Below, one piece after another: positions 1 through 6,027 of a DNA stretch of 28,691 nucleotides. Every line of letters starts with the position of its first letter. Within the stretch, counting starts at the first letter, position 1. The translations under genes were made by a program, and so were the position numbers. The notes below the pieces were generated by a model. The model was not told where the DNA came from and did no database searches. It saw nothing but the letters and a program-made list of their open reading frames with translations. Origin of the DNA: a virus; IMG/VR virus record IMGVR_UViG_3300025711_000026, positions 1-28,691 of that record. One strand, written 5' to 3'.

Positions 1-1
1 T

Positions 2-115
2 CGTTTCGGTATGAGCGCATGGTATCAGGCCGCTGGGTCCCTTGTAACCACGGCAGGGCGATGGCAATTGTGGGTGTGTGGCGTCGCAAGGGTGAATCAC
101 TATGCGCGAGCTTAA
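2..115 (+). CDS. C-terminal end of an unidentified small phage protein (partial)
   Basis: A reading frame is open from the window edge to a TAA at 113-115 and overlaps the start of the DUF4222 gene by 14 bases, the packing usual for phage early operons. An internal ATG at 11 would give 34 residues rich in Trp, Ala and Val, so it is unclear whether this is a complete micro-protein or the tail of a longer one. I do not recognise it. The case for coding rests on the frame and the overlap only. Confidence 0.3.
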   Translation, partial: RFGMSAWYQAAGSLVTTAGRWQLWVCGVARVNHYARA

Positions 116-314
116 CAGGTGGTTCCGCGACCACTACGGGGTCCCTGTTCAAGTCATTCGATGGGAGCCAGAGACTCGACGCGTTATATACCTTCGCGAA
201 GGGTACGATCATGAGTGCTTCAGCCCTCTTGAGCAATTCCAGCGTAAATTTACAGAGTTAAAGGACGACCATGAGCCTGTTGATGCCATCCCGGCCAATA
301 GTGATAAACCCTGA
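102..314 (+). CDS. DUF4222 family early phage protein
   Basis: This 70-residue protein has the pattern I associate with DUF4222 in lambdoid phages: an N-terminal R-E-L-N-R stretch, a central V-I-R-W-E-P-E-T segment, then Y-L-R-E-G-Y-D-H-E-C and a Phe-rich end. The family is small, probably cytoplasmic and of unknown function, and usually lies in early operons just before replication genes. It does so here: its last 44 bases overlap the replication gene in another frame, which suggests translational coupling. The longer frame starting at 19 covers the same bases but has no family resemblance, so this frame was chosen. Confidence 0.75.
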   Translation: MRELNRWFRDHYGVPVQVIRWEPETRRVIYLREGYDHECFSPLEQFQRKFTELKDDHEPVDAIPANSDKP

Positions 315-1188
315 CCTTGCATACAGCATTGGCCTGAATGAGGCGATTGCGTTGCAGCAGGTGAACTACTGGCTGAAAGAAACCACCTCCGGACTGGAGC
401 GTGACGGCGTGCGCTGGATTTACAACACGAATGAGCAATGGCTGGAGCAGTTCCCGTTCTGGTCTGAGTCCACTCTGAAGCGCACCTTCACCCGTCTGAA
501 GACGCTCGGCGTGCTCAAAATTGAGCAGCTGAATAAGTCTCAGCGCGACATGACGAACTACTACACGATCAACTACGAAAGCGAGCTTTTAGATGAGGTC
601 AAAGTGACCAAATCGAAGAGTTCAAAATGCACTCGTCCATCAGGTCAAAATGAACCGATGGAAGAGGTCAAAGTGGAACGCTCCATCAGGTCAAAACGAA
701 CCGCTGTCATCAGGTCAAAATGCACTGATGTTCTTACAGAGAATACAACAGAGAATACTACAGATATAAAAAACACTATTTGTCCGGTTGCGTCGCAACC
801 AGACCGTGAAGTGTTGATCACCGATCAGGCCAAAGTGGTTTTAAATCACCTGAACAAAGTGACGAACTCCCGCTACCAGGTTTCAACGACTTCTCTGCAA
901 AACATCCGCGCCCGAATCGGTGAAGGTTTTACCGTTGATGAGCTGGTTCTGGTGGTGGACTACAGCAACGCCAAGTGGGGCGATGACCTGAAGATGTCCG
1001 AATACCTTCGCCCACAAACGCTTTTCCAACCTTCCAAATTCCCTGGCTACCTGAAGTCGGCGAACAACTGGAACAAAGCGAACCGCCCGGAACGAGTGAA
1101 CGGAGAGTGGGCTCGTCAGGATGGTGTGTTCAAGTCCAGCTTCCAGAATACCGACTACGGCGGAATTCCTGACGGATTTAGGGGGTAA
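271..1188 (+). CDS. O-like phage replication initiator (winged helix plus Phg_2220_C-type C-terminus)
   Basis: The 305-residue protein should bind the phage origin and start replication. Residues about 15-105 look like a winged-helix DNA-binding region (an N-E-A-I-A-L-Q-Q-V-N-Y-W helix, then a wing-like segment near W-S-E-S-T-L-K-R). Residues about 185-280 match the conserved phage C-terminal domain (Phg_2220_C) with V-L-N-H-L-N, Y-L-R-P-Q-T-L-F and F-P-G-Y-L motifs. The middle, about 108-170, is basic, low in complexity and encoded by the iteron array, so it is probably a linker, as in lambda O. The ATG at 271 follows an AAGGACGACC ribosome site. No P-like or DnaC-like helicase loader is visible nearby, so the partner loader lies outside the window or comes from the host. 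Confidence 0.85.
   Translation: MSLLMPSRPIVINPDLAYSIGLNEAIALQQVNYWLKETTSGLERDGVRWIYNTNEQWLEQFPFWSESTLKRTFTRLKTLGVLKIEQLNKSQRDMTNYYTINYESELLDEVKVTKSKSSKCTRPSGQNEPMEEVKVERSIRSKRTAVIRSKCTDVLTENTTENTTDIKNTICPVASQPDREVLITDQAKVVLNHLNKVTNSRYQVSTTSLQNIRARIGEGFTVDELVLVVDYSNAKWGDDLKMSEYLRPQTLFQPSKFPGYLKSANNWNKANRPERVNGEWARQDGVFKSSFQNTDYGGIPDGFRG
596..725 (+). repeat. Six-copy iteron array inside the replication gene (candidate origin)
   Basis: Six direct copies of a 14-base core close to AGGTCAAAATGAAC begin at 596, 619, 642, 665, 688 and 712. Spacings are 23, 23, 23, 23 and 24 bases. The third is AGGTCAAAATGAAC; variants are AGGTCAAAGTGACC, AGTTCAAAATGCAC, AGGTCAAAGTGGAA, AGGTCAAAACGAAC and AGGTCAAAATGCAC. 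Because 23 is not a multiple of three, successive copies fall in different reading frames, so the repeat is conserved as DNA and not as protein. Lambda and its relatives carry origin iterons inside gene O; the layout here is the same. Confidence 0.85.
736..771 (+). repeat. Three 12-bp AT-rich repeats next to the iterons (candidate DNA-unwinding element)
   Basis: Three units begin at 736, 748 and 760: ACAGAGAATACA, ACAGAGAATACT and ACAGATATAAAA. They start 10 bases after the last iteron and have a strong purine bias on this strand. Iterons followed by short AT-rich direct repeats is the usual origin architecture, with the repeats as the site of first melting. They encode a T-E-N-T-T-E-N-T-T peptide, plausible as a flexible linker. 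Confidence 0.7.
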
Positions 1189-1191
1189 CTG

Positions 1192-1344
1192 ATGAGCAGC
1201 CTGATGAAAACCCTTGAGATGTTCATTGCTGACAATCCTGGCTTAACCAGCCGTGAGATTGCCGAAGCGTTTGCTGATTACTCCGTTGACGCTGTGCAGC
1301 GCGCGGTAAGGGGCATATGGCGTGAAAGCTTTACTCACACCTGA
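1192..1344 (+). CDS. Small helix-turn-helix protein
   Basis: A 50-residue frame begins 3 bases after the replication gene stop and overlaps the following DUF968 gene by 23 bases. Residues about 5-40 read like a short winged-helix half (L-M-K-T-L-E-M-F-I, then L-T-S-R-E-I-A-E-A-F as the likely turn and recognition helix). Proteins of this type lie at this position in many lambdoid phages and are presumed DNA-binding. It may be a truncated version of a longer relative, since the frame ends soon after the helix-turn-helix. Function unknown. Confidence 0.5.
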   Translation: MSSLMKTLEMFIADNPGLTSREIAEAFADYSVDAVQRAVRGIWRESFTHT

Positions 1345-2311
1345 AATCGCTCCTATTGCCGGGGTGGTAATTCTTCGCCCTGGCAGTGAGCTGTTGTGGC
1401 TTTTCCGACAGGGCCGCGTTGTCGTGGAAACGCCTACCGAAGCCATGAGCGATTTGCCATCTGGCGTTATCCCTGAGGCTTACCAGACACTGACAGATGA
1501 TGTCAGTATGCAGCCAATTTTTGAGAATGAGCGAGTGATTCAGCGCGCTGGTGGTCTGGCTGGTCTGGATGCATGGTTAGAACGCAAATATGAATGTCAG
1601 TGGCCTCACAACGACTGGCACGCGAGCAGCTATACAATCATGCGCCACCAGCCGGGTAGCATCCGTCTTTGCTGGGGATGTGATAATCAAATTCGTGATC
1701 ATTCCACTGAAAGACTCGCGGGAATTGCCCGTCAAAACCTGGTATCCTGGCTGCTGAAGATGGTGAATGGTCAATTAGGCTTCAGAGATGACCACACACT
1801 AACTTTACCGGAGTTCTGCTGGTGGATGGTCAGGAACGACTTAGCCGATCTCATACCTGAAGCAGTGGCCAGTAAGGCGCTGCGGATTAAGCCGGAAATT
1901 ATCAATCCGGTGATGAGGGAAAGCGACATTATCCCCTCAGTACCGGCGACGGAACTCCTCCAGGAGAAGGTCAAAAAGATAGTTGCGGTGAAGGTAGATC
2001 CGGAGTCACCGGAATCCTTCCTGCTGAGGCCAAAGCGTCACCGCTGGGTGAACGAGAAGTACACGCGCTGGGTGAAGACTCAGACGTGTGTTTGCTGCAA
2101 TAAGCCAGCAGACGACCCCCATCACCTGATAGGCCACGGGCAGGGTGGAATGGGTACCAAGGCGCACGACCTGTTTGTGATACCTCTGTGCAGGGGGCAT
2201 CACGACGAGTTGCACGCTGATCCTGTGGCATTTGAAGCGAAGCACGGCGACCAGTTAGCGCTGTTGGTTCGGTTTTTAGATCGTGCGCTGGCAATTGGCG
2301 TACTGGCGTAA
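1322..2311 (+). CDS. DUF968 family protein with HNH-like zinc-binding C-terminus
   Basis: 329 residues starting at GTG with an AAGGGG ribosome site eight bases upstream. The C-terminal third contains C-V-C-C-N-K-P near residue 259, then D-D-P-H-H-L-I, and later L-C-R-G-H-H-D-E-L-H. This Cys/His layout is typical of DUF968, a family in the nin-like region of lambdoid phages (YbcN-like), and resembles an HNH or zinc-finger nuclease core. The first 230 residues are the less conserved part of the family. It may bind or cut recombination intermediates, but that is inference. Neighbours place it in the early region between replication and the late regulator. Confidence 0.75.
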   Translation: MKALLTPEIAPIAGVVILRPGSELLWLFRQGRVVVETPTEAMSDLPSGVIPEAYQTLTDDVSMQPIFENERVIQRAGGLAGLDAWLERKYECQWPHNDWHASSYTIMRHQPGSIRLCWGCDNQIRDHSTERLAGIARQNLVSWLLKMVNGQLGFRDDHTLTLPEFCWWMVRNDLADLIPEAVASKALRIKPEIINPVMRESDIIPSVPATELLQEKVKKIVAVKVDPESPESFLLRPKRHRWVNEKYTRWVKTQTCVCCNKPADDPHHLIGHGQGGMGTKAHDLFVIPLCRGHHDELHADPVAFEAKHGDQLALLVRFLDRALAIGVLA

Positions 2312-2324
2312 GTGGAGACGCAAA

Positions 2325-2903
2325 ATGATTAACCCTTCCGAAGTTGGCAAATCTGGCGAAATGGTTCGCCTTCATACCCTCGAAAGCATCTGGATTCAGG
2401 GAAAGCTCCGCATGTGGGGCCGCTGGTCTTACATCGGCGGCGGTTCGGGCGGCAATATGTTCAACCAGCTGCTGGCATCCGGAAAAATCACCAAGACCGC
2501 TATCAATGACGCACTGCGCCGTATGAAGAAATCAGGCATCACTAAACCTGAACTGGAAGCGTACCTGAGAGAGATTCTCGACAGTAAAAACAAAAGCGGC
2601 CTGGCGTTCTGCTCGGACGAAGAGGGGCTGAAGGTTGATGGTGTAATCGCTTCGGTACTAATGAACGACGATTACCGCTCACTCTATGGTGTGATCGTTG
2701 ATCGTCATCGCCTGCGTAAGAGCAAGCTACAGATGGCCAATGAGCTGAATGAAAAACATCCCGACTGGACCCTGATAACCTGCCGCCGCCGCATTGATAC
2801 TTGGGTAAGTTTGGCAGAATCGATCCTGTACGCACCACTTTGTGATGCATTCGGCACAAATAGCGACAGATTTAAGTTGCAAAGTGAGCAACGAAGTGCT
2901 TAA
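2325..2903 (+). CDS. DUF1133 family protein, putative late antiterminator (Q position)
   Basis: 192 residues from ATG 2325, preceded by GGAG; an upstream in-frame start at 2283 would overlap the DUF968 gene and lacks a ribosome site. The segment R-L-H-T-L-E-S-I-W-I-Q-G-K-L-R-M-W-G-R-W and the helix A-I-N-D-A-L-R-R-M-K-K are hallmarks of DUF1133. A second helix-turn-helix-like stretch, L-R-K-S-K-L-Q-M-A-N-E-L, lies near residue 135. The family occupies the Q position between early and late genes, and proteins there let RNA polymerase pass late terminators. Direct evidence for antitermination by DUF1133 is limited as far as I recall. Position and the terminator-rich late operon downstream support the role. 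Confidence 0.7.
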   Translation: MINPSEVGKSGEMVRLHTLESIWIQGKLRMWGRWSYIGGGSGGNMFNQLLASGKITKTAINDALRRMKKSGITKPELEAYLREILDSKNKSGLAFCSDEEGLKVDGVIASVLMNDDYRSLYGVIVDRHRLRKSKLQMANELNEKHPDWTLITCRRRIDTWVSLAESILYAPLCDAFGTNSDRFKLQSEQRSA

Positions 2904-2906
2904 ATT
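2877..2906 (+). promoter_or_regulatory. Candidate late promoter (pR'-like) at the end of the antiterminator gene
   Basis: TTGCAA at 2877-2882 and TAAATT at 2901-2906 are 18 bases apart. Nested inverted repeats cover the same stretch: TTTAAG at 2871-2876 with CTTAAA at 2899-2904, and TTGC at 2877-2880 with GCAA at 2888-2891. A Q-type factor recognises DNA at its own promoter, so these repeats are candidate binding elements. The position, just before a strong terminator, matches lambda pR' and tR'. Confidence 0.4.
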
Positions 2907-2951
2907 GTGGTAGGCTCAGGACGTTAAAGCGAACTGAGCAACAGAAAAAAG

Positions 2952-3002
2952 AAACCCGCCCCGCCCCGCCCCGCCCCGCCCCGCCTCGGAGCGGGTTTTT
3001 TT
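2952..3002. terminator. Strong bidirectional terminator after the Q-like gene (tR'-like)
   Basis: The arms AACCCGC (2953-2959) and GCGGGTT (2991-2997) enclose the CCGCC repeat and are followed by a T run at 2996-3002. On the other strand the same arms precede a CTTTTTT stretch, so the hairpin can also end the reversed membrane-protein gene. If the promoter at 2877-2906 is real, the RNA made before antitermination would be about 90 bases, comparable to the lambda late leader RNA. Confidence 0.75.
2956..2985 (+). repeat. CCGCC pentanucleotide microsatellite (six perfect copies)
   Basis: Six uninterrupted CCGCC units run from 2956 to 2985 within the left side of the terminator. Each unit can pair with the single GCGGG on the right side, so several hairpin registers are possible. 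Copy number should be prone to slippage. Confidence 0.95.
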
Positions 3003-3663
3003 ACGAATAAATTAAAGTTACTTTCTCTTTAAATTTTTCAGATGAGTTTCCTGTCATCGGAAAATAAACGAATGCAATGACAGCAAAGACGAGAACAATA
3101 ATTGCAGCAAATGTTACATACCTAGACGAAGATATTGTTGCTCTGTATCGCCGTGATGCCTCATTAGTAATAAATTCTTTGAGAGATTCAACCTCCTCGC
3201 AGATTTTATTTAATTTAAAAATATAAGACCTTACTTCATAAGTAGTGTACAACAGTGTCTCTGGAACGGGTTTTTCACCAGGTGATCGAATATAACCATA
3301 GATTTTAGGTATCAAGTCACCCTGGGCCTTAGTGACTGCTTCGTATCGCTGATGACAGTCCTTATCAAAGAATTTCAACCTCACCTTTAGCTCTCTTATT
3401 TCATCGATATTTAGAGGTTGCTGTTTGCCAGCAGCTATCAAGTCTCTCCGGTTTAAATTTGCACGATGAACAAATGTAAGTCTATGCCAATCAGTATGTG
3501 AATATAGACTTTCCAATATAGCGTGTGCATCTAATCCTAGTTTTTCAAAAGCACTCAACTTTATTTCCTTTTCCTTTGTAGAAAGGGAAGATGAGTAAGC
3601 GAGTAGGCCGCTGATTATTGCGACTATAAATGTACCCATTACAGTCAATGTGTTCGAATCCAT
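3001..3663 (-). CDS. Two-pass membrane protein of unknown function (moron)
   Basis: 220 residues from an ATG at 3663 with a GAGGAAAT ribosome site; an upstream TTG at 3684 was rejected for lack of one. It has a hydrophobic segment at about residues 9-26, a hydrophilic, probably helical middle of roughly 150 residues, and a second membrane segment at about 185-205 followed by a short charged tail. This is a hairpin topology with a large soluble domain. The gene opposes the late operon, has its own promoter and terminator, and is more AT-rich than its neighbours, all marks of a moron expressed in the lysogen. Superinfection exclusion or host defence is a reasonable guess, but I see no diagnostic motif. 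Confidence 0.75.
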   Translation of the reverse strand: MDSNTLTVMGTFIVAIISGLLAYSSSLSTKEKEIKLSAFEKLGLDAHAILESLYSHTDWHRLTFVHRANLNRRDLIAAGKQQPLNIDEIRELKVRLKFFDKDCHQRYEAVTKAQGDLIPKIYGYIRSPGEKPVPETLLYTTYEVRSYIFKLNKICEEVESLKEFITNEASRRYRATISSSRYVTFAAIIVLVFAVIAFVYFPMTGNSSEKFKEKVTLIYS

Positions 3664-3695
3664 GATTTCCTCAACGTAAAACAACTAATGCGGTC

Positions 3696-3724
3696 AATAT
3701 CTTTGAAATAGTTACAAAATGCAA
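3696..3724 (-). promoter_or_regulatory. Promoter for the reversed membrane-protein gene
   Basis: Read on the minus strand, TTGCAT (3719-3724) and GATATT (3696-3701) are 17 bases apart, good matches to a sigma-70 promoter. Transcription would start about 25 bases before the ATG at 3663, leaving room for the GAGGAAAT ribosome site. The remaining bases 3725-3851, ahead of the holin genes, show no supported gene. Confidence 0.6.
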
Positions 3725-3851
3725 TTCTCGGCTATAGATGACTGACTTACGGAGAAAAACAAGCCGAGCCTTTAGAGCACTTCCACTCACCCACCACAGG
3801 TTGGATTGTCAAGGCCTCGATCAGCCTGGTTTTTGTGCACACAGGATATGT

Positions 3852-4229
3852 ATGTCTGAACCTCTTTCCGGCAGCGCCACAGCGCATGCTGCGGTTACGA
3901 CTGCCACGTTCGCCGGATTTTGGGCTAATACGGAGGCTGGCGTAATTCTCGGAGCGCTGGCCGGGGCGCTCATCTACGTTCTCACGTCTCACAATCTCAG
4001 CGTTCTTGAACGATGCCTTTACGGTGTGGCTGCCTTTATTTCTGGAATTCTCGGAGCAGCAACCGTAACGCGGGTCATCAACACTATTGGCGGACAGTAT
4101 TTGCCCGGTACTGAGGGAGCTGGCATTCCGGAATCCCTTGGCGCTATGGTTTCTGCTGCATCGATGATCACCATCGTTCTCGCCCTTAAGAAGCGCGCTG
4201 AGAAAAAGGCGGCTGAGGAGGGGCAATGA
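3852..4229 (+). CDS. Phage holin (three-segment, class I type)
   Basis: 125 residues starting M-S-E-P-L at ATG 3852, preceded by AGGATAT. The in-frame start at 3738 would add 38 residues without membrane or family character, so it was rejected. Hydrophobic segments lie at about residues 25-45, 57-76 and 100-118, with a charged Lys/Glu tail. This matches enterobacterial phage holins that begin M-S-E-P-L and contain G-F-W-A. It should form inner-membrane lesions that release or activate the endolysin. It is first in a tight lysis cassette and overlaps the next gene as ATGA. Confidence 0.8.
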   Translation: MSEPLSGSATAHAAVTTATFAGFWANTEAGVILGALAGALIYVLTSHNLSVLERCLYGVAAFISGILGAATVTRVINTIGGQYLPGTEGAGIPESLGAMVSAASMITIVLALKKRAEKKAAEEGQ

Positions 4230-4492
4230 CTCCATTCGTAATGCTTCAGCTTCATGCGGTTATCGCGCTGACAACAGGGCTTGTTATCGCCGGGTTCAGT
4301 CGTGGTGGCCGCACGCACAAATGGTACTTCTCGGTGTTGGCCTATGTGCTGGCGCTTTCGTTCTTCTCGATCCCCATTCGAATCTGGGTTGGTGACTATC
4401 CGGTCATCGACCGTTCCGAGCTGGTGGTCAATCTCGGTTTTCTCGTAGTGATGATCCTCTCTCGGGGGAATATCACAGGCAAAAGGAGTTAG
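4226..4492 (+). CDS. Second holin-like three-segment membrane protein
   Basis: 88 residues with hydrophobic segments at about 5-23, 31-52 and 65-82 and a basic G-R-T-H-K loop. The pattern resembles the putative 3TM holin family (Phage_holin_3_7, formerly DUF754). It overlaps the first holin as ATGA, and its last codons hold the ribosome site of the endolysin. Paired membrane proteins in one lysis cassette usually act as holin and antiholin or as two cooperating holins; which is which cannot be told from sequence. Confidence 0.7.
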   Translation: MTPFVMLQLHAVIALTTGLVIAGFSRGGRTHKWYFSVLAYVLALSFFSIPIRIWVGDYPVIDRSELVVNLGFLVVMILSRGNITGKRS

Positions 4493-4493
4493 C

Positions 4494-5036
4494 GTGAACA
4501 AAGACGACATCTTCAGTGCCATTCTCGGCAAAGAGGGCGGCTACGTTAATCACCCGAGCGACAAAGGCGGCCCTACGAACTGGGGAATCACCCTGGCAAC
4601 AGCGCGCGCCCATGGTTATAGCGGCGATATGCGTAATCTGACACGTCAGCAGGCTCTGGAAATCCTTGAGGCTGATTATTGGTACGGCCCTCGTTTTGAC
4701 CTGGTGGCAGTTGTATCCCCGGCCATTGCCGCCGAACTCTGCGACACCGGCGTGAACATGGGGCCATCGGTACAGGTGAAGTGGTTCCAGCGCTGGCTGA
4801 ACGCATTCAACAACCAACAGCAGTTCTATCCCGATCTGATCGCCGACGGCCAGATTGGCCCGCGAAGCATCAGCGCCCTTAAATCCTTCCTGACGAAACG
4901 CGATAGTGAAGGGGAAGCCGTATTGCTCCGCGCACTGAACTGCAGTCAGGGTCAGCGTTATCTTGAGCTAGCAGAGCAGCGCCCGTCTAACGAGTCATTC
5001 GTGTATGGCTGGGTACGGGAGCGCGTGAACCTATGA
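4494..5036 (+). CDS. Endolysin, GH108 N-acetylmuramidase
   Basis: 180 residues from GTG 4494 with a strong AAAGGAGTT site. The N-terminus has the GH108 catalytic motif K-E-G-G-Y with Glu14 as the expected acid, followed by G-G-P-T-N-W-G-I-T near residues 25-33. The C-terminal part (about 95-175) is the peptidoglycan-binding type 3 region with D-G-Q-I-G-P-R-S. It hydrolyses the glycan strands of murein at lysis. There is no signal peptide or signal anchor, so export through holin lesions is expected. It overlaps the spanin gene as ATGA. Confidence 0.92.
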   Translation: MNKDDIFSAILGKEGGYVNHPSDKGGPTNWGITLATARAHGYSGDMRNLTRQQALEILEADYWYGPRFDLVAVVSPAIAAELCDTGVNMGPSVQVKWFQRWLNAFNNQQQFYPDLIADGQIGPRSISALKSFLTKRDSEGEAVLLRALNCSQGQRYLELAEQRPSNESFVYGWVRERVNL

Positions 5037-5311
5037 CGAAACTGAAAACCATGCTGGCGGCAATTGGATTCGCAATCCTGATGGTGCTCGGCGCCTTCGG
5101 TCTGGGTAGCATGCGTGGACGCGAGAAGGCAGAAGCCAAAGCGGATAAGCAGCGTACCGATGATGACGCAGCTGCGGTAAAAGCAGTCGCTGAACGCCGC
5201 ATCGAAGTAACCCAAGAGGCCAGCAATGTACAGCAAACTGTTAACCGCATGCCTGATGACGATGTTGATCGCGAGCTGCGTGACACGTGGAAGCGTCCCG
5301 GTGGTGGTTGA
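5033..5311 (+). CDS. Rz: Rz-like inner-membrane spanin
   Basis: 92 residues with one N-terminal membrane segment at about 8-27, then a charged, helical periplasmic region with many Ala, Glu, Lys and Arg. That is the type II topology of i-spanins. It is short compared with lambda Rz (153 residues). It starts inside the endolysin stop, and a lipoprotein gene begins within it in another frame. With Rz1 it would bridge the periplasm and fuse inner and outer membranes at the end of lysis. Confidence 0.8.
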   Translation: MTKLKTMLAAIGFAILMVLGAFGLGSMRGREKAEAKADKQRTDDDAAAVKAVAERRIEVTQEASNVQQTVNRMPDDDVDRELRDTWKRPGGG

Positions 5312-5441
5312 TACCGCCTGTGACTGGGTTAAGCCAATCTACCTGACTGATCAAGACATTAACGTTATGGACCGTAAGACGAAGAAAGACATCCTAGTGC
5401 ACAACAAAGCGTGGTTGAAAAATTGTGATGCAGGTCTGTAA
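5226..5441 (+). CDS. Rz1: Rz1-like outer-membrane spanin lipoprotein
   Basis: 71 residues in the +1 frame relative to Rz, overlapping its last 86 bases and continuing 130 bases beyond. The signal sequence ends in a lipobox, L-I-A-S-C, with Cys18 as the lipidated residue. The mature part is short with two further Cys. Unlike lambda Rz1 it is not strikingly proline-rich. A GAGG site precedes the ATG. Overlap architecture plus lipobox make the assignment strong. Confidence 0.8.
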   Translation: MYSKLLTACLMTMLIASCVTRGSVPVVVDTACDWVKPIYLTDQDINVMDRKTKKDILVHNKAWLKNCDAGL

Positions 5442-5569
5442 TATTATTGTTAATCCGTATTACATCACAAAATTCTATATTCGAGCTTGTGACGATTGCG
5501 AGCGCGGTTTATATGGGCGAGCCTTGAAAAGGCAGTAACGCACCCCCACTAATATATATATATTTCAGT

Positions 5570-5585
5570 TGGTTATTGTTAACCA
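5570..5585. promoter_or_regulatory. Perfect palindrome in the gap after the lysis genes (possible operator)
   Basis: TGGTTATTGTTAACCA has 6-base arms and a 4-base centre. It lies in the 221-base gap 5442-5662, which is AT-rich (an alternating AT run at 5550-5561) and also has a short GCCTT/AAGGC hairpin at 5521-5533 without a T run. The palindrome is 14 bases upstream of the proposed -35 of the next gene, a place where a regulator could act. No gene is visible in the gap. Confidence 0.35.
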
Positions 5586-5598
5586 TCCATTAATCTTC

Positions 5599-5626
5599 TT
5601 GATAAAAGGAAGTTAAATGATACTTT
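5599..5626 (+). promoter_or_regulatory. Candidate promoter for the 79-residue gene
   Basis: TTGATA (5599-5604) and TACTTT (5621-5626) are 16 bases apart. The start point would lie about 30 bases before the ATG at 5663. The -10 match is moderate, so this is tentative. Confidence 0.4.
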
Positions 5627-5662
5627 AGATTTTGTCTGAATTATCGTTACAAGGAGAGTTTA

Positions 5663-5902
5663 ATGTCGCAATTTAATCAAGAATGTCGAGAAAAGGCACT
5701 GGAATCAATCGAACAGCTTAAAGCTACAGGGGTAGAGCCGACTGGTTTGGAGATTAGTGAAAACATCTGGACATTTATCCAGATGGGAGGATTTAACATG
5801 TTCCCAGGTAAAAAGATTTTTGCCGGATTACATGTTAGGGTCATTACCGAATGTGAGGATCGTATCGAAGCTGTTGGATATCCGTTCGAAGAATGGATGT
5901 AA
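5663..5902 (+). CDS. Small protein of unknown function
   Basis: 79 residues after a strong AAGGAG site at ATG 5663. The N-terminal third is helical and charged (C-R-E-K-A-L-E-S-I-E-Q-L-K), followed by a more hydrophobic middle with G-G-F-N-M-F-P-G-K-K and an acidic end. No membrane segment or signal is present, so it should be cytoplasmic. I do not recognise the family. It has its own candidate promoter and an AT-rich surrounding, which suggests an accessory gene expressed apart from the late operon. Confidence 0.6.
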   Translation: MSQFNQECREKALESIEQLKATGVEPTGLEISENIWTFIQMGGFNMFPGKKIFAGLHVRVITECEDRIEAVGYPFEEWM

Positions 5903-5959
5903 GCTCTTGTTGAAACTAGGCTAAGGTTTTTGCTGTCACTAAGCTCATCAGCTGTTGGT

Positions 5960-5996
5960 CTTGATAATGGATCAAGAATCATGGGCGTCATATAAT
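5960..5996 (+). promoter_or_regulatory. Promoter with a palindrome over its -35 region
   Basis: A perfect TATAAT lies at 5991-5996. Seventeen bases upstream, where a -35 should be (5968-5973), the sequence is a poor match, but the palindrome CTTGAT-AATGG-ATCAAG (5960-5976) covers it. A weak -35 overlapped by a dyad is typical of a promoter that needs an activator or is blocked by a repressor. The expected start near 6003 leads the zinc-ribbon gene at 6028. Confidence 0.5.
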
Positions 5997-6027
5997 GCGC
6001 GTAGGCTCAACTGACGAAGGTGTGAGG

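Noticed and set aside
19-261. 80-residue plus-strand frame overlapping the DUF4222 gene
   Set aside because: It has no ribosome site and no family character, and it shadows a recognisable protein in another frame.
596-771. Possible CRISPR-like array
   Set aside because: Repeats are 14 bases with 9-base gaps inside a coding gene next to AT-rich repeats, which fits origin iterons and not CRISPR.
1971-2375. 134-residue minus-strand frame across the end of the DUF968 gene
   Set aside because: It is antisense to a recognised Cys/His-rich domain and lacks a ribosome site; the composition is typical of a shadow.
3738-3851. 38-residue N-terminal extension of the first holin
   Set aside because: The extension has no membrane character, and ATG 3852 has both a ribosome site and the family's usual M-S-E-P-L start.
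5490-5550. Possible tRNA or structured RNA in the GC-richer part of the gap after Rz1
   Set aside because: No T-loop TTCRA motif and no cloverleaf arms could be placed; only one short hairpin exists.
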